Of a DNA stretch of 5,248 bases, positions 1 to 5,248 are shown piece after piece; the first letter of the stretch is position 1; each line of letters begins with the position of its first letter. The position numbers and the translations under genes were made by a program. The DNA lies in the NCBI GenBank assembly GCA_900556795.1, contig USQD01000160.1, positions 1 through 5,248 on the forward strand, written 5' to 3'. The notes under the pieces are model-generated. The model was not told where the DNA came from. It saw nothing but the letters and a program-made list of their open reading frames with translations, and did no database searches. This DNA comes from an uncultured Prevotella sp. Its GTDB lineage: Bacteria; Bacteroidota; Bacteroidia; Bacteroidales; Bacteroidaceae.

Positions 1-27
1 CACATTCGAAAGTTCAGTATAAACCAT
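1..27 (-). CDS. Possible start of the next thi-operon gene (partial)
   Basis: An ATG lies 10 bases after the thiS stop codon on the same strand and stays open to the window edge, giving MVYTELSNV. The short spacing and shared strand fit a second gene of the thiamin operon; thiE, thiG, thiC and thiH commonly follow thiS in Bacteroidota. Nine residues are too few to recognise a family, there is no clear ribosome-binding site, and another ATG lies out of frame at 3-5, so this could be a chance frame. Confidence 0.3.
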
Positions 28-37
28 TAACTATAGA

Positions 38-235
38 TTATCCTCCGCAGAAAGCTTTCACAATCACGATGTCTGCACCCTCCTGGATGAGATGGTTTTC
101 CCATTCATCACGTGGTACCATTTCATTACTGATGGCTACGGCGCAACCTGTAGCAGGAAGGTCGAGTTCCTGAGCAAGTTCCTTTACGTTCTTTGCCTGA
201 GTTTCTGTCTCTTTGTTGTTGATAGTTACTTTCAT
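38..235 (-). CDS. thiS: ThiS sulfur carrier protein (thiamin thiazole synthesis)
   Basis: This 65-residue protein is a ubiquitin-fold sulfur carrier. In the known pathway its C-terminal glycine is adenylylated by a ThiF-type enzyme and converted to a thiocarboxylate, which gives sulfur to ThiG for the thiamin thiazole ring in the cytoplasm. The sequence shows the family length (E. coli ThiS is 66 residues), an N-terminal beta strand (MKVTINN), the segment AVAISNEMVPRDEWENH, which matches the family's 'AlAiN..iVPr..W..h' pattern, and the required C-terminal Gly64-Gly65 in the ending VKAFCGG. It is the first gene downstream of a TPP riboswitch on the same strand, which independently supports the call and predicts repression by thiamin pyrophosphate. 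A cysteine (Cys63) directly precedes the di-glycine; whether it matters is unknown. The start is the only ATG that gives full family length. Confidence 0.95.
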   Translation of the reverse strand: MKVTINNKETETQAKNVKELAQELDLPATGCAVAISNEMVPRDEWENHLIQEGADIVIVKAFCGG

Positions 236-249
236 AACAATTCGTTTTT

Positions 250-309
250 ATGATGATATTCATCATGGGAAAAGAAAGATGTTTATCTTTCGCCATCAAT
301 GATAATCAT
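250..309 (-). repeat. Three consecutive small inverted repeats in the thiS leader
   Basis: Between the attenuator hairpin and thiS lie three perfect inverted repeats. The first, 250-266, has 7-base arms ATGATGA/TCATCAT around TAT. The second, 274-291, has arms GAAAGAT/ATCTTTC around a 4-base loop. The third, 299-309, is ATGAT-A-ATCAT. All lie in the transcribed leader, and the first ends 15 bases before the thiS start codon. They could form RNA hairpins affecting translation or RNA stability, or be operators. In AT-rich DNA such short arms can occur by chance. Confidence 0.4.
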
Positions 310-370
310 CGTTGTTTACTCCTATAATAATATGTAATCAACACGGAGAACTGTTCTTGAGAAAGTCCGG

Positions 371-418
371 TATGAATAAAGCCCCTAATCCTAGCAGAAG
401 TTGCACGGAATAGGGGCT
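371..418 (-). terminator. Attenuator-type terminator hairpin of the thiS riboswitch
   Basis: Read on the minus strand, the arms AGCCCCTATTCC (418-407) and GGATTAGGGGCT (391-380) pair over 12 bases with one T-T mismatch around a 15-base loop. A short T-rich run, TTTATT, follows. The hairpin lies about 20 bases after the TPP aptamer and well before thiS, where an expression-platform terminator is expected. The T-run is interrupted, so its strength is uncertain. Two perfect palindromes between aptamer and hairpin (TATCATGATA at 420-429 and ATAAGCTTAT at 427-436) could join in alternative folding. Confidence 0.7.
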
Positions 419-439
419 CTATCATGATAAGCTTATATC

Positions 440-515
440 GAATCCCTGCGACAGCATTATCTGTGTCAGGTTCAATGGGTATAATCTCAGCCGAATTTTC
501 AGCACCCCGTGATAA
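440..515 (-). promoter_or_regulatory. TPP riboswitch (THI element)
   Basis: The minus strand carries the conserved core of the thiamin pyrophosphate aptamer in order: GGGGTGCT (508-501), a short P3 stem GCTGA/TCGGC around AAAT, CTGAGATTATACCC (490-477), GAACCTGA (473-466), the P4/P5 region ACAG-ATAAT-GCTGT (about 464-451), and GCAGGGAT (449-442). CTGAGA and ACCC are the pyrimidine-recognition elements; GAACCTGA and GATAATGC belong to the pyrophosphate-binding arm. The position directly upstream of thiS fits the known role of turning off thiamin synthesis genes when TPP is plentiful. The exact ends of P1 are approximate. Confidence 0.95.
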
Positions 516-522
516 TCGTTCG

Positions 523-553
523 CAAAAGTAATGATATTCTTGGAAAGGAGCAA
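523..553 (-). promoter_or_regulatory. Bacteroidota-type promoter of the thi operon
   Basis: The minus strand has TACTTTTG (530-523), a full match to the Bacteroidota -7 element TAnnTTTG, and TTG (553-551) exactly 20 bases upstream as the -33 element. The predicted start site falls near 517-519, just before the TPP aptamer, so nearly the whole leader is riboswitch. The agreement of promoter and aptamer positions raises confidence. Confidence 0.8.
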
Positions 554-653
554 GAAAGGTGGTTGATTTTTAGGTAATATTAACGGTAGAAGGATAAAAG
601 GTCATACCTTATTGAAATAAATGAGAATTTTTGTTTAGTTTTTTGTTGAATTA
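554..653. other. Spacer between divergent promoters, with a small inverted repeat
   Basis: This AT-rich spacer of about 100 bases separates the thi promoter (minus) from the protease operon promoter (plus). No gene is visible. It contains a perfect short inverted repeat, AAGGT-CAT-ACCTT (598-610), and the 8-base palindrome TAATATTA (575-582), either of which could be an operator but could equally be chance. Together with the promoters and the riboswitch leader it accounts for the gene-free stretch 236-718. Confidence 0.4.
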
Positions 654-685
654 TTTGGTGGTTTCAGCAAGATATATTAAATTTG
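654..685 (+). promoter_or_regulatory. Bacteroidota-type promoter of the M48-NfeD-SPFH-epimerase operon
   Basis: TAAATTTG (678-685) fully matches the -7 element TAnnTTTG, and TTTG (654-657) supplies the -33 element with a 20-base spacer after TTG. The predicted start site is around 690, giving an A/T-rich leader of about 30 bases before the ATG at 719. No equally good match is seen in the gaps between the downstream genes, which suggests this is the main promoter for all four. Confidence 0.8.
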
Positions 686-718
686 CAGTGTAAATATTTT
701 AAAAAGTTATAGGTAAAA

Positions 719-1597
719 ATGAAAAGTATTAAAATGATGGCTTTGACAGCAGTTACAATTCTTGCGCTGTCATCTTGTGGTACCACTCAGCAGGTGCCTC
801 TTACTGGTAGAACTCATCGCATCTCTGTATCCGATGAGCAGGTCTTGAGTTTGTCTAATCAGGAATACACCAAATATATGGCTTCGGCTAAAAAGTCGAC
901 AAACGCTGCCAATACTGCCATGGTGCAGCGTGTAGGTAAAAAGTTGGCTAATGCTGTAGAAACTTACCTGAAGAATAATGGCTTTGCCAATGATGTGAAG
1001 AATTATGCATGGGAGTTTAATCTCGTACAAGATAAAAACGTCAATGCATTTTGTATGCCTGGCGGTAAGATCGTTGTTTTCGAAGGTTTGTTACCTTATA
1101 CTCAGAATGAGACTTGTCTGGCTATTGTGTTAGGTCATGAAATTGCGCATGCCGTGGCTAAGCATAGTGCCGAGCAGTTGAGTAAGCAGCAGAACCAGCA
1201 GGTAGGTACTGCCATTGTGGGTAGTGTGTTGAATCAGGCTGTAGGTAATGGCGTTGGCGATGTGGCTAGTGCCGTAGCCGGACAGTATTTCTCTTTCCGC
1301 AACTTGAAATATTCCCGTGACAACGAGACTGAGGCTGATTACATGGGACTTATCTTTGCAGCCATGGCAGGTTACGACCCTCAGCAGGCAATTCCATTCT
1401 GGCAGCGCATGTCGCAAGGTAAGAGCGCCAACCAGAGTGATATCTTCAGTGATCACCCTTCGGACGCCAAGCGTATTGCTGCTCTTCAGAAGGAAATGCC
1501 AGAGGCTTTGAAGTATTACAAGCCGGCTACTTCTACCTCCAAGACCGTGAAAAACTGGAAGGTGTCAACCAAGAAAACAACTAAAAGAAGAAAGTAG
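719..1597 (+). CDS. M48-family zinc metalloprotease, periplasmic lipoprotein (Oma1/LoiP-like)
   Basis: This is a predicted zinc endopeptidase of 292 residues anchored by lipid in the envelope. The N-terminus has a lipoprotein signal: basic n-region MKSIK, a hydrophobic core, and the lipobox ALSSC with Cys20 as lipidated residue. No acidic surface-export signal follows the Cys, so it probably faces the periplasm. VPLTGR (26-31) is the 'P.TGR' motif typical of Oma1/LoiP-type M48 lipoproteins. The catalytic motif HEIAH (140-144) gives two zinc ligands and the general base Glu141; ETEADYMG (203-210) supplies the third ligand, Glu205. DHPSDAKRI (245-253) is the usual C-terminal 'HP...R' motif; in BepA a histidine in this region acts as a switch over the zinc. 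All key residues are present, so it should be active. The last 20 or so residues form an unusual Lys/Arg/Thr/Ser tail. By family it would degrade or process misfolded envelope proteins, but the substrate is unknown. It is the first gene of the operon, and nfeD follows after 22 bases. Confidence 0.93.
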   Translation: MKSIKMMALTAVTILALSSCGTTQQVPLTGRTHRISVSDEQVLSLSNQEYTKYMASAKKSTNAANTAMVQRVGKKLANAVETYLKNNGFANDVKNYAWEFNLVQDKNVNAFCMPGGKIVVFEGLLPYTQNETCLAIVLGHEIAHAVAKHSAEQLSKQQNQQVGTAIVGSVLNQAVGNGVGDVASAVAGQYFSFRNLKYSRDNETEADYMGLIFAAMAGYDPQQAIPFWQRMSQGKSANQSDIFSDHPSDAKRIAALQKEMPEALKYYKPATSTSKTVKNWKVSTKKTTKRRK

Positions 1598-1619
1598 TAT
1601 TCACTAAATATTAACAACT

Positions 1620-2072
1620 ATGATGGATTATATCTCACAAAATCTTTGGCTATTTTGGACAGTAATCATGTTCATCTGCCTTATACTGGAGTTGTCTTCG
1701 GGCGACTTCTATGTCACGTGCTTTGCCATTGGTGCTTTGATCAGTATTCCTGTGGCAGTAATGGATGCTCCGTTTTGGATACAGGTGGTGGTATGGGCCG
1801 TTTGCTCGGTATTGAGCATACTCTTGATTAGGCCACATCTTGTGAAGGCAATAAGACATGGGGCAGATAACAGAAAGAGCAATTATGATGCTTTGGCTGG
1901 ACAGATTGGAGAAGTGAGTGAGACCATCGTGGCTGGCGGTTTCGGACGCGTGAAACTTGATGGCGATGACTGGAAGGCACAGGCTCCTGATTGTACTGAA
2001 GACTTGCAGGTGGGTCAGCGAGTAAGGGTGCTGGGACATGAGTCTATCATCCTGAAAGTAGAAAAAGCTTAA
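1620..2072 (+). CDS. NfeD-family membrane protein (short form)
   Basis: This 150-residue protein has hydrophobic segments at roughly 8-26, 30-48 and 52-70, followed by a soluble C-terminal OB-fold domain from about residue 90. The soluble part shows the NfeD pattern: ALAGQIGEV (91-99), then GRVKLDGDDWKA (109-120), then VGQRVRVLGHESIILKV (131-147). It is the short form: the ClpP-like serine protease domain found at the N-terminus of long NfeD proteins is absent. Short NfeD proteins are typically encoded beside SPFH/stomatin-like proteins (for example YbbJ next to QmcA in E. coli) and are thought to partner with them in the inner membrane; the SPFH gene here is next. The start has two adjacent ATGs (1620 and 1623); either is possible. 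The overlap with the protease operon suggests a shared role in membrane quality control, but the biochemical activity of NfeD is not established. Confidence 0.9.
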   Translation: MMDYISQNLWLFWTVIMFICLILELSSGDFYVTCFAIGALISIPVAVMDAPFWIQVVVWAVCSVLSILLIRPHLVKAIRHGADNRKSNYDALAGQIGEVSETIVAGGFGRVKLDGDDWKAQAPDCTEDLQVGQRVRVLGHESIILKVEKA

Positions 2073-2140
2073 TCCTTCATTTCTGGAAAAATATGTTTTA
2101 AAATAGAAATCATTATTATTCACTTAATATCATAAACGTT

Positions 2141-3091
2141 ATGAACATAGGAATTTATGTACTTGCGGCTCTCGTATTGCTCGCACTTGTCGTGGTTAAG
2201 AAAACCATTGTTATCATCCCTCAGAGTGAAACGAAAATCATTGAGCGTCTGGGACGTTATTACGCCACCTTGAAGCCAGGTATCAATATCATCATTCCTT
2301 TTATCGATCACGCCAAAGAAATCGTGGCTATGAGAAATGGAAGATATACTTATACCAACAGCATTGATCTCCGTGAACAGGTATATGATTTCGACCGACA
2401 GAATGTGATTACCAAGGATAATATCCAGATGCAGATTAATGCCTTGCTGTATTTCCAGATTGTAGACCCATTCAAGAGTGTATATGAAATCAACAATTTG
2501 CCAAATGCTATCGAGAAGTTGACTCAGACCACACTTCGTAATATCATAGGTGAGATGGAATTGGACCAGACCCTGACCTCTCGTGATACCATCAATACCA
2601 AACTTCGTGCGGTACTGGATGATGCTACCAATAAGTGGGGTATCAAGGTGAACCGTGTAGAGTTGCAGGATATTACTCCACCGGAAAGTGTATTGCAGGC
2701 AATGGAGAAGCAGATGCAGGCAGAACGTAACAAACGTGCTACCATCCTTACCTCTGAAGGTGAGAAAGAGAAGCAGCGTCTGCTTTCTGAGGGCGAGAAG
2801 GCTGCCATCGTCAACAAGGCTGAGGCTGCCAAGCAGCAGGCTATTCTCAAAGCTGAAGGTGAGGCAACAGCCCGTATCCGTAAGGCAGAGGCAGAGGCTA
2901 TTGCCATTCAGAAGATTACAGAAGCTGTGGGACAGAGTACAAATCCTGCCAACTATCTCCTTGCCCAGAAGTATATTGCCATGATGCAGGAAGTGGCTCA
3001 GGGTAAGGATAATAAGGTGGTTTACCTGCCTTATGAGGCTACTAATTTGATGGGGGCTATTGGTGGTATCAAAGATTTGTTTAAAGGTTGA
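2141..3091 (+). CDS. SPFH/stomatin-like membrane protein (QmcA-type slipin/paraslipin)
   Basis: This 316-residue protein has one N-terminal transmembrane helix (about 4-19) followed by Lys20-Lys21, then an SPFH/band 7 domain (about 22-185) and an Ala/Glu/Lys-rich coiled-coil segment (about 185-262), ending in a more hydrophobic tail (about 265-316). Family signatures are IIPQSETKIIERLGRY (25-40), LKPGINIIIPF (44-54), DRQNVITKDNI (85-95) and GIKVNRVELQDITPP (167-181). E. coli QmcA, of similar length (305 residues), has the same organisation. SPFH proteins form large ring or cage oligomers in membranes that define microdomains and often control membrane proteases. In E. coli extra QmcA suppresses the growth defect of cells lacking the proteases FtsH and HtpX (the latter also M48), which makes the M48 gene two places upstream meaningful. 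It lies 68 bases after its NfeD partner, in a gap with no convincing promoter or terminator. Confidence 0.93.
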   Translation: MNIGIYVLAALVLLALVVVKKTIVIIPQSETKIIERLGRYYATLKPGINIIIPFIDHAKEIVAMRNGRYTYTNSIDLREQVYDFDRQNVITKDNIQMQINALLYFQIVDPFKSVYEINNLPNAIEKLTQTTLRNIIGEMELDQTLTSRDTINTKLRAVLDDATNKWGIKVNRVELQDITPPESVLQAMEKQMQAERNKRATILTSEGEKEKQRLLSEGEKAAIVNKAEAAKQQAILKAEGEATARIRKAEAEAIAIQKITEAVGQSTNPANYLLAQKYIAMMQEVAQGKDNKVVYLPYEATNLMGAIGGIKDLFKG

Positions 3092-3122
3092 TTTTTTAAT
3101 AAACGATACTTTATTATAGAAA

Positions 3123-4235
3123 ATGAGTAAGAATATATGTATTGTAGCTGGTGCCAGACCAAATTTTATTAAGGTAGCACCTGTTATCAGAGCCATTCGC
3201 AATGCCCAGAAGTCGGGCGTTGATGTAGAATATCAATTGGTTTATACAGGAAGAAAGGATGATCCAACACTGGAATCTTCACTCTTTGCAGACTTGGATA
3301 TTCAGAGTCCAGACGTTTTCCTTGAGGTGGATTGTGAGAACATGAATGAGTTGACGGGTATGGTAATGGCTCAATTCGAGCGTTATCTGCAGGGTCATCC
3401 TACGGATGTAGTTATTGTTGTAGATGACCTGGCTTCTACCATGGCTGTTGCTATCGTAACCAAGAAGCAGGGCGTTCAGTTGGCCCATATTGCTGCAGGA
3501 ACCCGCAGTTTTGATATTACAATGCCAAAGGAAATCAATCGTCTTGTGATAGATGGCCTTTCGGATATTCTCTTTACCGCTGGTATTTCCAATAATAGTA
3601 TAGCCAACAAAGAGGGAGCTGAGCTTTCCAAGGTTTATATGGTAGGTAATGTGCTTATCGACAATATCCGATTCCTGCAGCAGCGCATGCAGCGTCCTGC
3701 GGTGATGGATGAGATGCATCTGGAAGAAGGTAAGTATATGGTGCTGACCTTGAACCGTAAGGCGATAGTTAATAACATCGATGAGATGAAGAGTCTTATC
3801 ACGGTTATTGATTCCGTGGCTCGAAAGGCAGGCATCAAGGTGGTTGCTCCATTGCGTGGCAAGGCTTTGGGTTTCGTTCTGGCATTCAAGGCTTATCAGG
3901 ATGTTGCCGATCATCAGTCGGGCATTATGGTGATACAGCCTCAGGGTTATCTTGAATTCTCATATCTTACCGCTCATGCGATGGGCGTCATTACAGATTC
4001 CGGTAATGTGGCAGAGGAGGCAACATTCAATGGAGTGCCATGCATTACGCTCAACAGCTATACAGAGCACATGGAGACTGTGACTGTAGGTACCAATGAA
4101 CTGGTGGCAGAAGACCCTGAAAAATTGCAGAATGCGATGGAAAAGATATTGAATGGTGAATGGAAAAAGGCAGGTATTCCTGACAGATGGGATGGAAGAT
4201 CGGCAGAACGCATCGTTCAGATTCTGGCAGAATAA
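3123..4235 (+). CDS. WecB-family UDP-GlcNAc 2-epimerase homologue with degenerate active site
   Basis: The 370-residue length and overall sequence are those of non-hydrolysing UDP-N-acetylglucosamine 2-epimerases (GT-B fold, cytoplasmic). Family landmarks are clear: GARPNFIKVAP (10-20), the 'SFD.tMP.EINRLV.D' block (129-144), VGNVLID (174-180), TDSG..AEEAT (291-301) and VTVGTNELV (320-328). However, residues needed for the reaction are changed. Compared with E. coli WecB, Glu117 corresponds to Ala124 (HVEAG has become HIAAG), Glu131 to Lys136, and His213 to Asn211 (the GHR motif has become LNR). The 'QH' near residue 39 is Arg44-Lys45, 'DSGG' is DSGN (292-295), and 'TERP' is TEHM (314-317). 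Asp95 (Asp102 here) and Arg135 (Arg140) are kept. The frame is intact and the fold motifs are well preserved, so this does not look like a decaying pseudogene. It probably does not make UDP-ManNAc; it may bind a nucleotide sugar without epimerising it, or do something else. No sugar-pathway genes are adjacent. The alignment was made by eye from remembered family sequences. Confidence 0.85.
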   Translation: MSKNICIVAGARPNFIKVAPVIRAIRNAQKSGVDVEYQLVYTGRKDDPTLESSLFADLDIQSPDVFLEVDCENMNELTGMVMAQFERYLQGHPTDVVIVVDDLASTMAVAIVTKKQGVQLAHIAAGTRSFDITMPKEINRLVIDGLSDILFTAGISNNSIANKEGAELSKVYMVGNVLIDNIRFLQQRMQRPAVMDEMHLEEGKYMVLTLNRKAIVNNIDEMKSLITVIDSVARKAGIKVVAPLRGKALGFVLAFKAYQDVADHQSGIMVIQPQGYLEFSYLTAHAMGVITDSGNVAEEATFNGVPCITLNSYTEHMETVTVGTNELVAEDPEKLQNAMEKILNGEWKKAGIPDRWDGRSAERIVQILAE

Positions 4236-4268
4236 TCCTTAGAAGAAAGGGGATTCATATAGCATGGT

Positions 4269-4333
4269 AAAGCGTCCTGAAAAGGCAGAAGCATTGATAC
4301 TTAATGCTCTTGCTTTTTCAGGGCGCTTTTTTT
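4269..4333 (+). terminator. Long hairpin terminator of the operon, shared with the convergent gene
   Basis: Arms 4269-4295 and 4303-4329 pair over about 27 bases with one A-C mismatch and a few G-T pairs, around a 7-base loop. The 3' arm runs into a T-tract (4327-4333), so this is a strong intrinsic terminator for the plus-strand operon. The convergent gene's stop codon (4334-4332) lies within the T-tract, so its transcript enters the same hairpin straight after the stop; on that side only TTTACC follows, so termination in that direction is likely weaker. Confidence 0.9.
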
Positions 4334-5248
4334 ATTTTGCTGTATTATTTGGCGTAGGATAATCGTATTTCTTGAAATAAGAAGGAGTTTTATTGTCATA
4401 CCAGATACCTTCTACATTCAGGCCGACAGAGAATGTTTTTTTATCGTTTGTGTATCTGATGCCTCCACCTAATACGTTGGCTCCCGGAACTCCCATGCCA
4501 TAACCTCCCGGCATAATGCCGTGGCTCCAATAACCTGGATGCATTCCAAAACCATAAGGCCCGTAACCGTATGCGCCATAACCGTATGGACCGTACCCGG
4601 CATATCTGCCATAGATTGAATTGTAATTATTGGCAACGCTCAGTTGACCATATACGTAAGCCTCCCAATTCTTATTGATCTTGTATCCTAAAATGCCATA
4701 GAGACCACCGTCATGATAACTGTCGCCACCATAATTGGTATTTGTAAGATAAACACCCAATGCCATCCATAACCTTTCGTCCTTACTGAGTGGCGTAAGA
4801 TAGGTGGCATCTATCGTCTGGGTAAAACCGCCACGATGAGGCGCATGCTTGCCGAAGGTGGCAAAGGCAGAAAGATCAACCGACATATTGAGTCCTTTAT
4901 GAAGTCCCCAACCGTAATCTCCCCATCCATATCCGTAATTGTTCGGGGTAAGATTGGAAAAACAATGATTTGTCTGAAGGCTATCTTGTGCAGAATAGTA
5001 TGTTGCCGTTGGAGCAAGTCCGTTGGCAGTGGATTCGTTATTGATATGTTTTAACGGAACGTAGGAGTTCTGCATAGGTTTCCCGCTATAAATCATCTTT
5101 TTACCATCCTGTAGAATGGTATCGCCTGGCAAGATCCAATCTTCACGGGGGCTGTCAAGGCTATGCAAAGGCCCAAAACTGATTTGCTGGGCGTGTGCAT
5201 GAGTCATCATCAGACAGGCTGACATGAAGAGGATATATAGTCTTTTCT
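4332..5248 (-). CDS. Exported beta-rich, Gly/Tyr-repeat protein, probably outer membrane (5' partial)
   Basis: I do not recognise the family. The frame has an ATG at 5225 (297 residues from there), but it stays open upstream to the window edge and adds KRLYILF before MSACLMMTHAHAQQ. Together these make a classical signal peptide (basic, hydrophobic, then AHA-QQ cleavage), so the true start is almost certainly beyond 5248. Numbered from the Met at 5225, the mature part begins near 13-14. Residues about 112-205 and 249-277 show short alternating segments of hydrophobic and polar residues, such as GLNMSVDLSAFATFG, LWMALGVYLTNTNYGG and WEAYVYGQLSVANN, as in outer-membrane beta-barrel strands. Residues 208-247 are Gly/Tyr-rich, with pentapeptide units of the form (P/A)YG(Y/F)G. 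A smaller Gly/Tyr/Trp patch lies at 97-107. It is convergent to the operon and shares its terminator, so no functional link is implied. Confidence 0.8.
   Translation of the reverse strand, partial: KRLYILFMSACLMMTHAHAQQISFGPLHSLDSPREDWILPGDTILQDGKKMIYSGKPMQNSYVPLKHINNESTANGLAPTATYYSAQDSLQTNHCFSNLTPNNYGYGWGDYGWGLHKGLNMSVDLSAFATFGKHAPHRGGFTQTIDATYLTPLSKDERLWMALGVYLTNTNYGGDSYHDGGLYGILGYKINKNWEAYVYGQLSVANNYNSIYGRYAGYGPYGYGAYGYGPYGFGMHPGYWSHGIMPGGYGMGVPGANVLGGGIRYTNDKKTFSVGLNVEGIWYDNKTPSYFKKYDYPTPNNTAK
4546..4605 (-). repeat. Imperfect 15-base tandem repeat coding a Gly/Tyr pentapeptide
   Basis: Four consecutive 15-base units on the plus strand (4546-4560, 4561-4575, 4576-4590, 4591-4605) share the core CC(G/A)TAACCGTATG with decay toward both ends; the two middle units agree at 12 of 15 positions. 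The length keeps frame, and the protein reads as successive units YAGYG, PYGYG, AYGYG and PYGFG. This suggests local duplication within the exported protein gene and a site where copy number could vary between strains. Confidence 0.7.

Larger units (their letters stand above)
719..4235 (+). other. Four-gene operon: M48 protease, NfeD, SPFH, WecB-like
   Basis: Four genes lie on the same strand with gaps of 22, 68 and 31 bases, one good promoter in front (654-685), and one strong hairpin terminator behind (4269-4333). No internal terminator is seen. This architecture supports a single transcription unit, which is inferred from sequence layout only. Confidence 0.75.

Noticed and set aside
2092..2099. 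TATGTTTT before the SPFH gene as a -7 element.
   Set aside because: It lacks the final G and has no -33 TTG at the right distance.
1650..2123. A 157-codon minus-strand frame opposite nfeD.
   Set aside because: Antisense shadow of a well supported NfeD gene; no family features or promoter.
3088..3114. Possible internal promoter before the epimerase homologue (TTG at 3088 and TACTTTAT at 3107).
   Set aside because: The spacer is only 16 bases and the -7 element lacks the final TTTG match.
2120..3202. A 360-codon open frame on the minus strand opposite the SPFH gene and the start of the epimerase homologue.
   Set aside because: It lies antisense to clearly recognisable SPFH coding sequence, has no recognisable domain, and is rich in His, Leu, Ser and Ile as expected from reverse reading. 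Its length reflects the few stops in that antisense frame.
3279..3914. A 211-codon minus-strand frame opposite the epimerase homologue.
   Set aside because: Antisense shadow of a gene with clear WecB-family motifs; composition is not protein-like.
3123..4235. Considered calling the epimerase homologue a pseudogene.
   Set aside because: The frame is full length with no frameshift or internal stop, and fold motifs are conserved; only active-site positions differ, which fits altered function better than decay.

Overview
The window looks like chromosomal DNA of a Bacteroidota species, most likely Prevotellaceae (Prevotella/Segatella type). The grounds are two near-perfect Bacteroidota promoters (TTG, 20-base spacer, TAnnTTTG), A-rich leaders without clear Shine-Dalgarno sequences, and the style of the proteins. 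The genus is an inference. No mobile element, CRISPR array, tRNA or rRNA is visible.

Left end (1-553, minus strand): the head of a thiamin biosynthesis operon. A promoter at 523-553 starts a transcript that enters a TPP riboswitch aptamer almost at once (about 440-515). A terminator-like hairpin (371-418) follows, then a leader with three small inverted repeats, then thiS (38-235), the sulfur carrier for the thiazole ring. A short open frame after thiS may be the start of the next thi gene, cut by the window edge.

Middle (654-4333, plus strand): a four-gene, evenly spaced, apparently single transcription unit with its own strong promoter (654-685) and a long 3' terminator hairpin. In order it encodes an M48 (Oma1/LoiP-like) zinc metalloprotease lipoprotein, a short NfeD-family membrane protein, an SPFH/stomatin-like (QmcA-type) membrane protein, and a WecB-family UDP-GlcNAc 2-epimerase homologue. 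The first three suggest envelope protein quality control or a membrane microdomain. The fourth is the surprise: it keeps the fold signatures of the non-hydrolysing epimerases but has lost most of the expected catalytic residues, so it may be a pseudoenzyme or have a new ligand.

Right end (4332-5248, minus strand): a convergent gene for an exported, probably outer-membrane beta-rich protein with a Gly/Tyr pentapeptide repeat. Its real start lies beyond the window. Its stop codon sits in the T-tract of the operon terminator.

The best candidate for something undescribed is the link between the degenerate epimerase homologue and the protease-NfeD-SPFH cassette.
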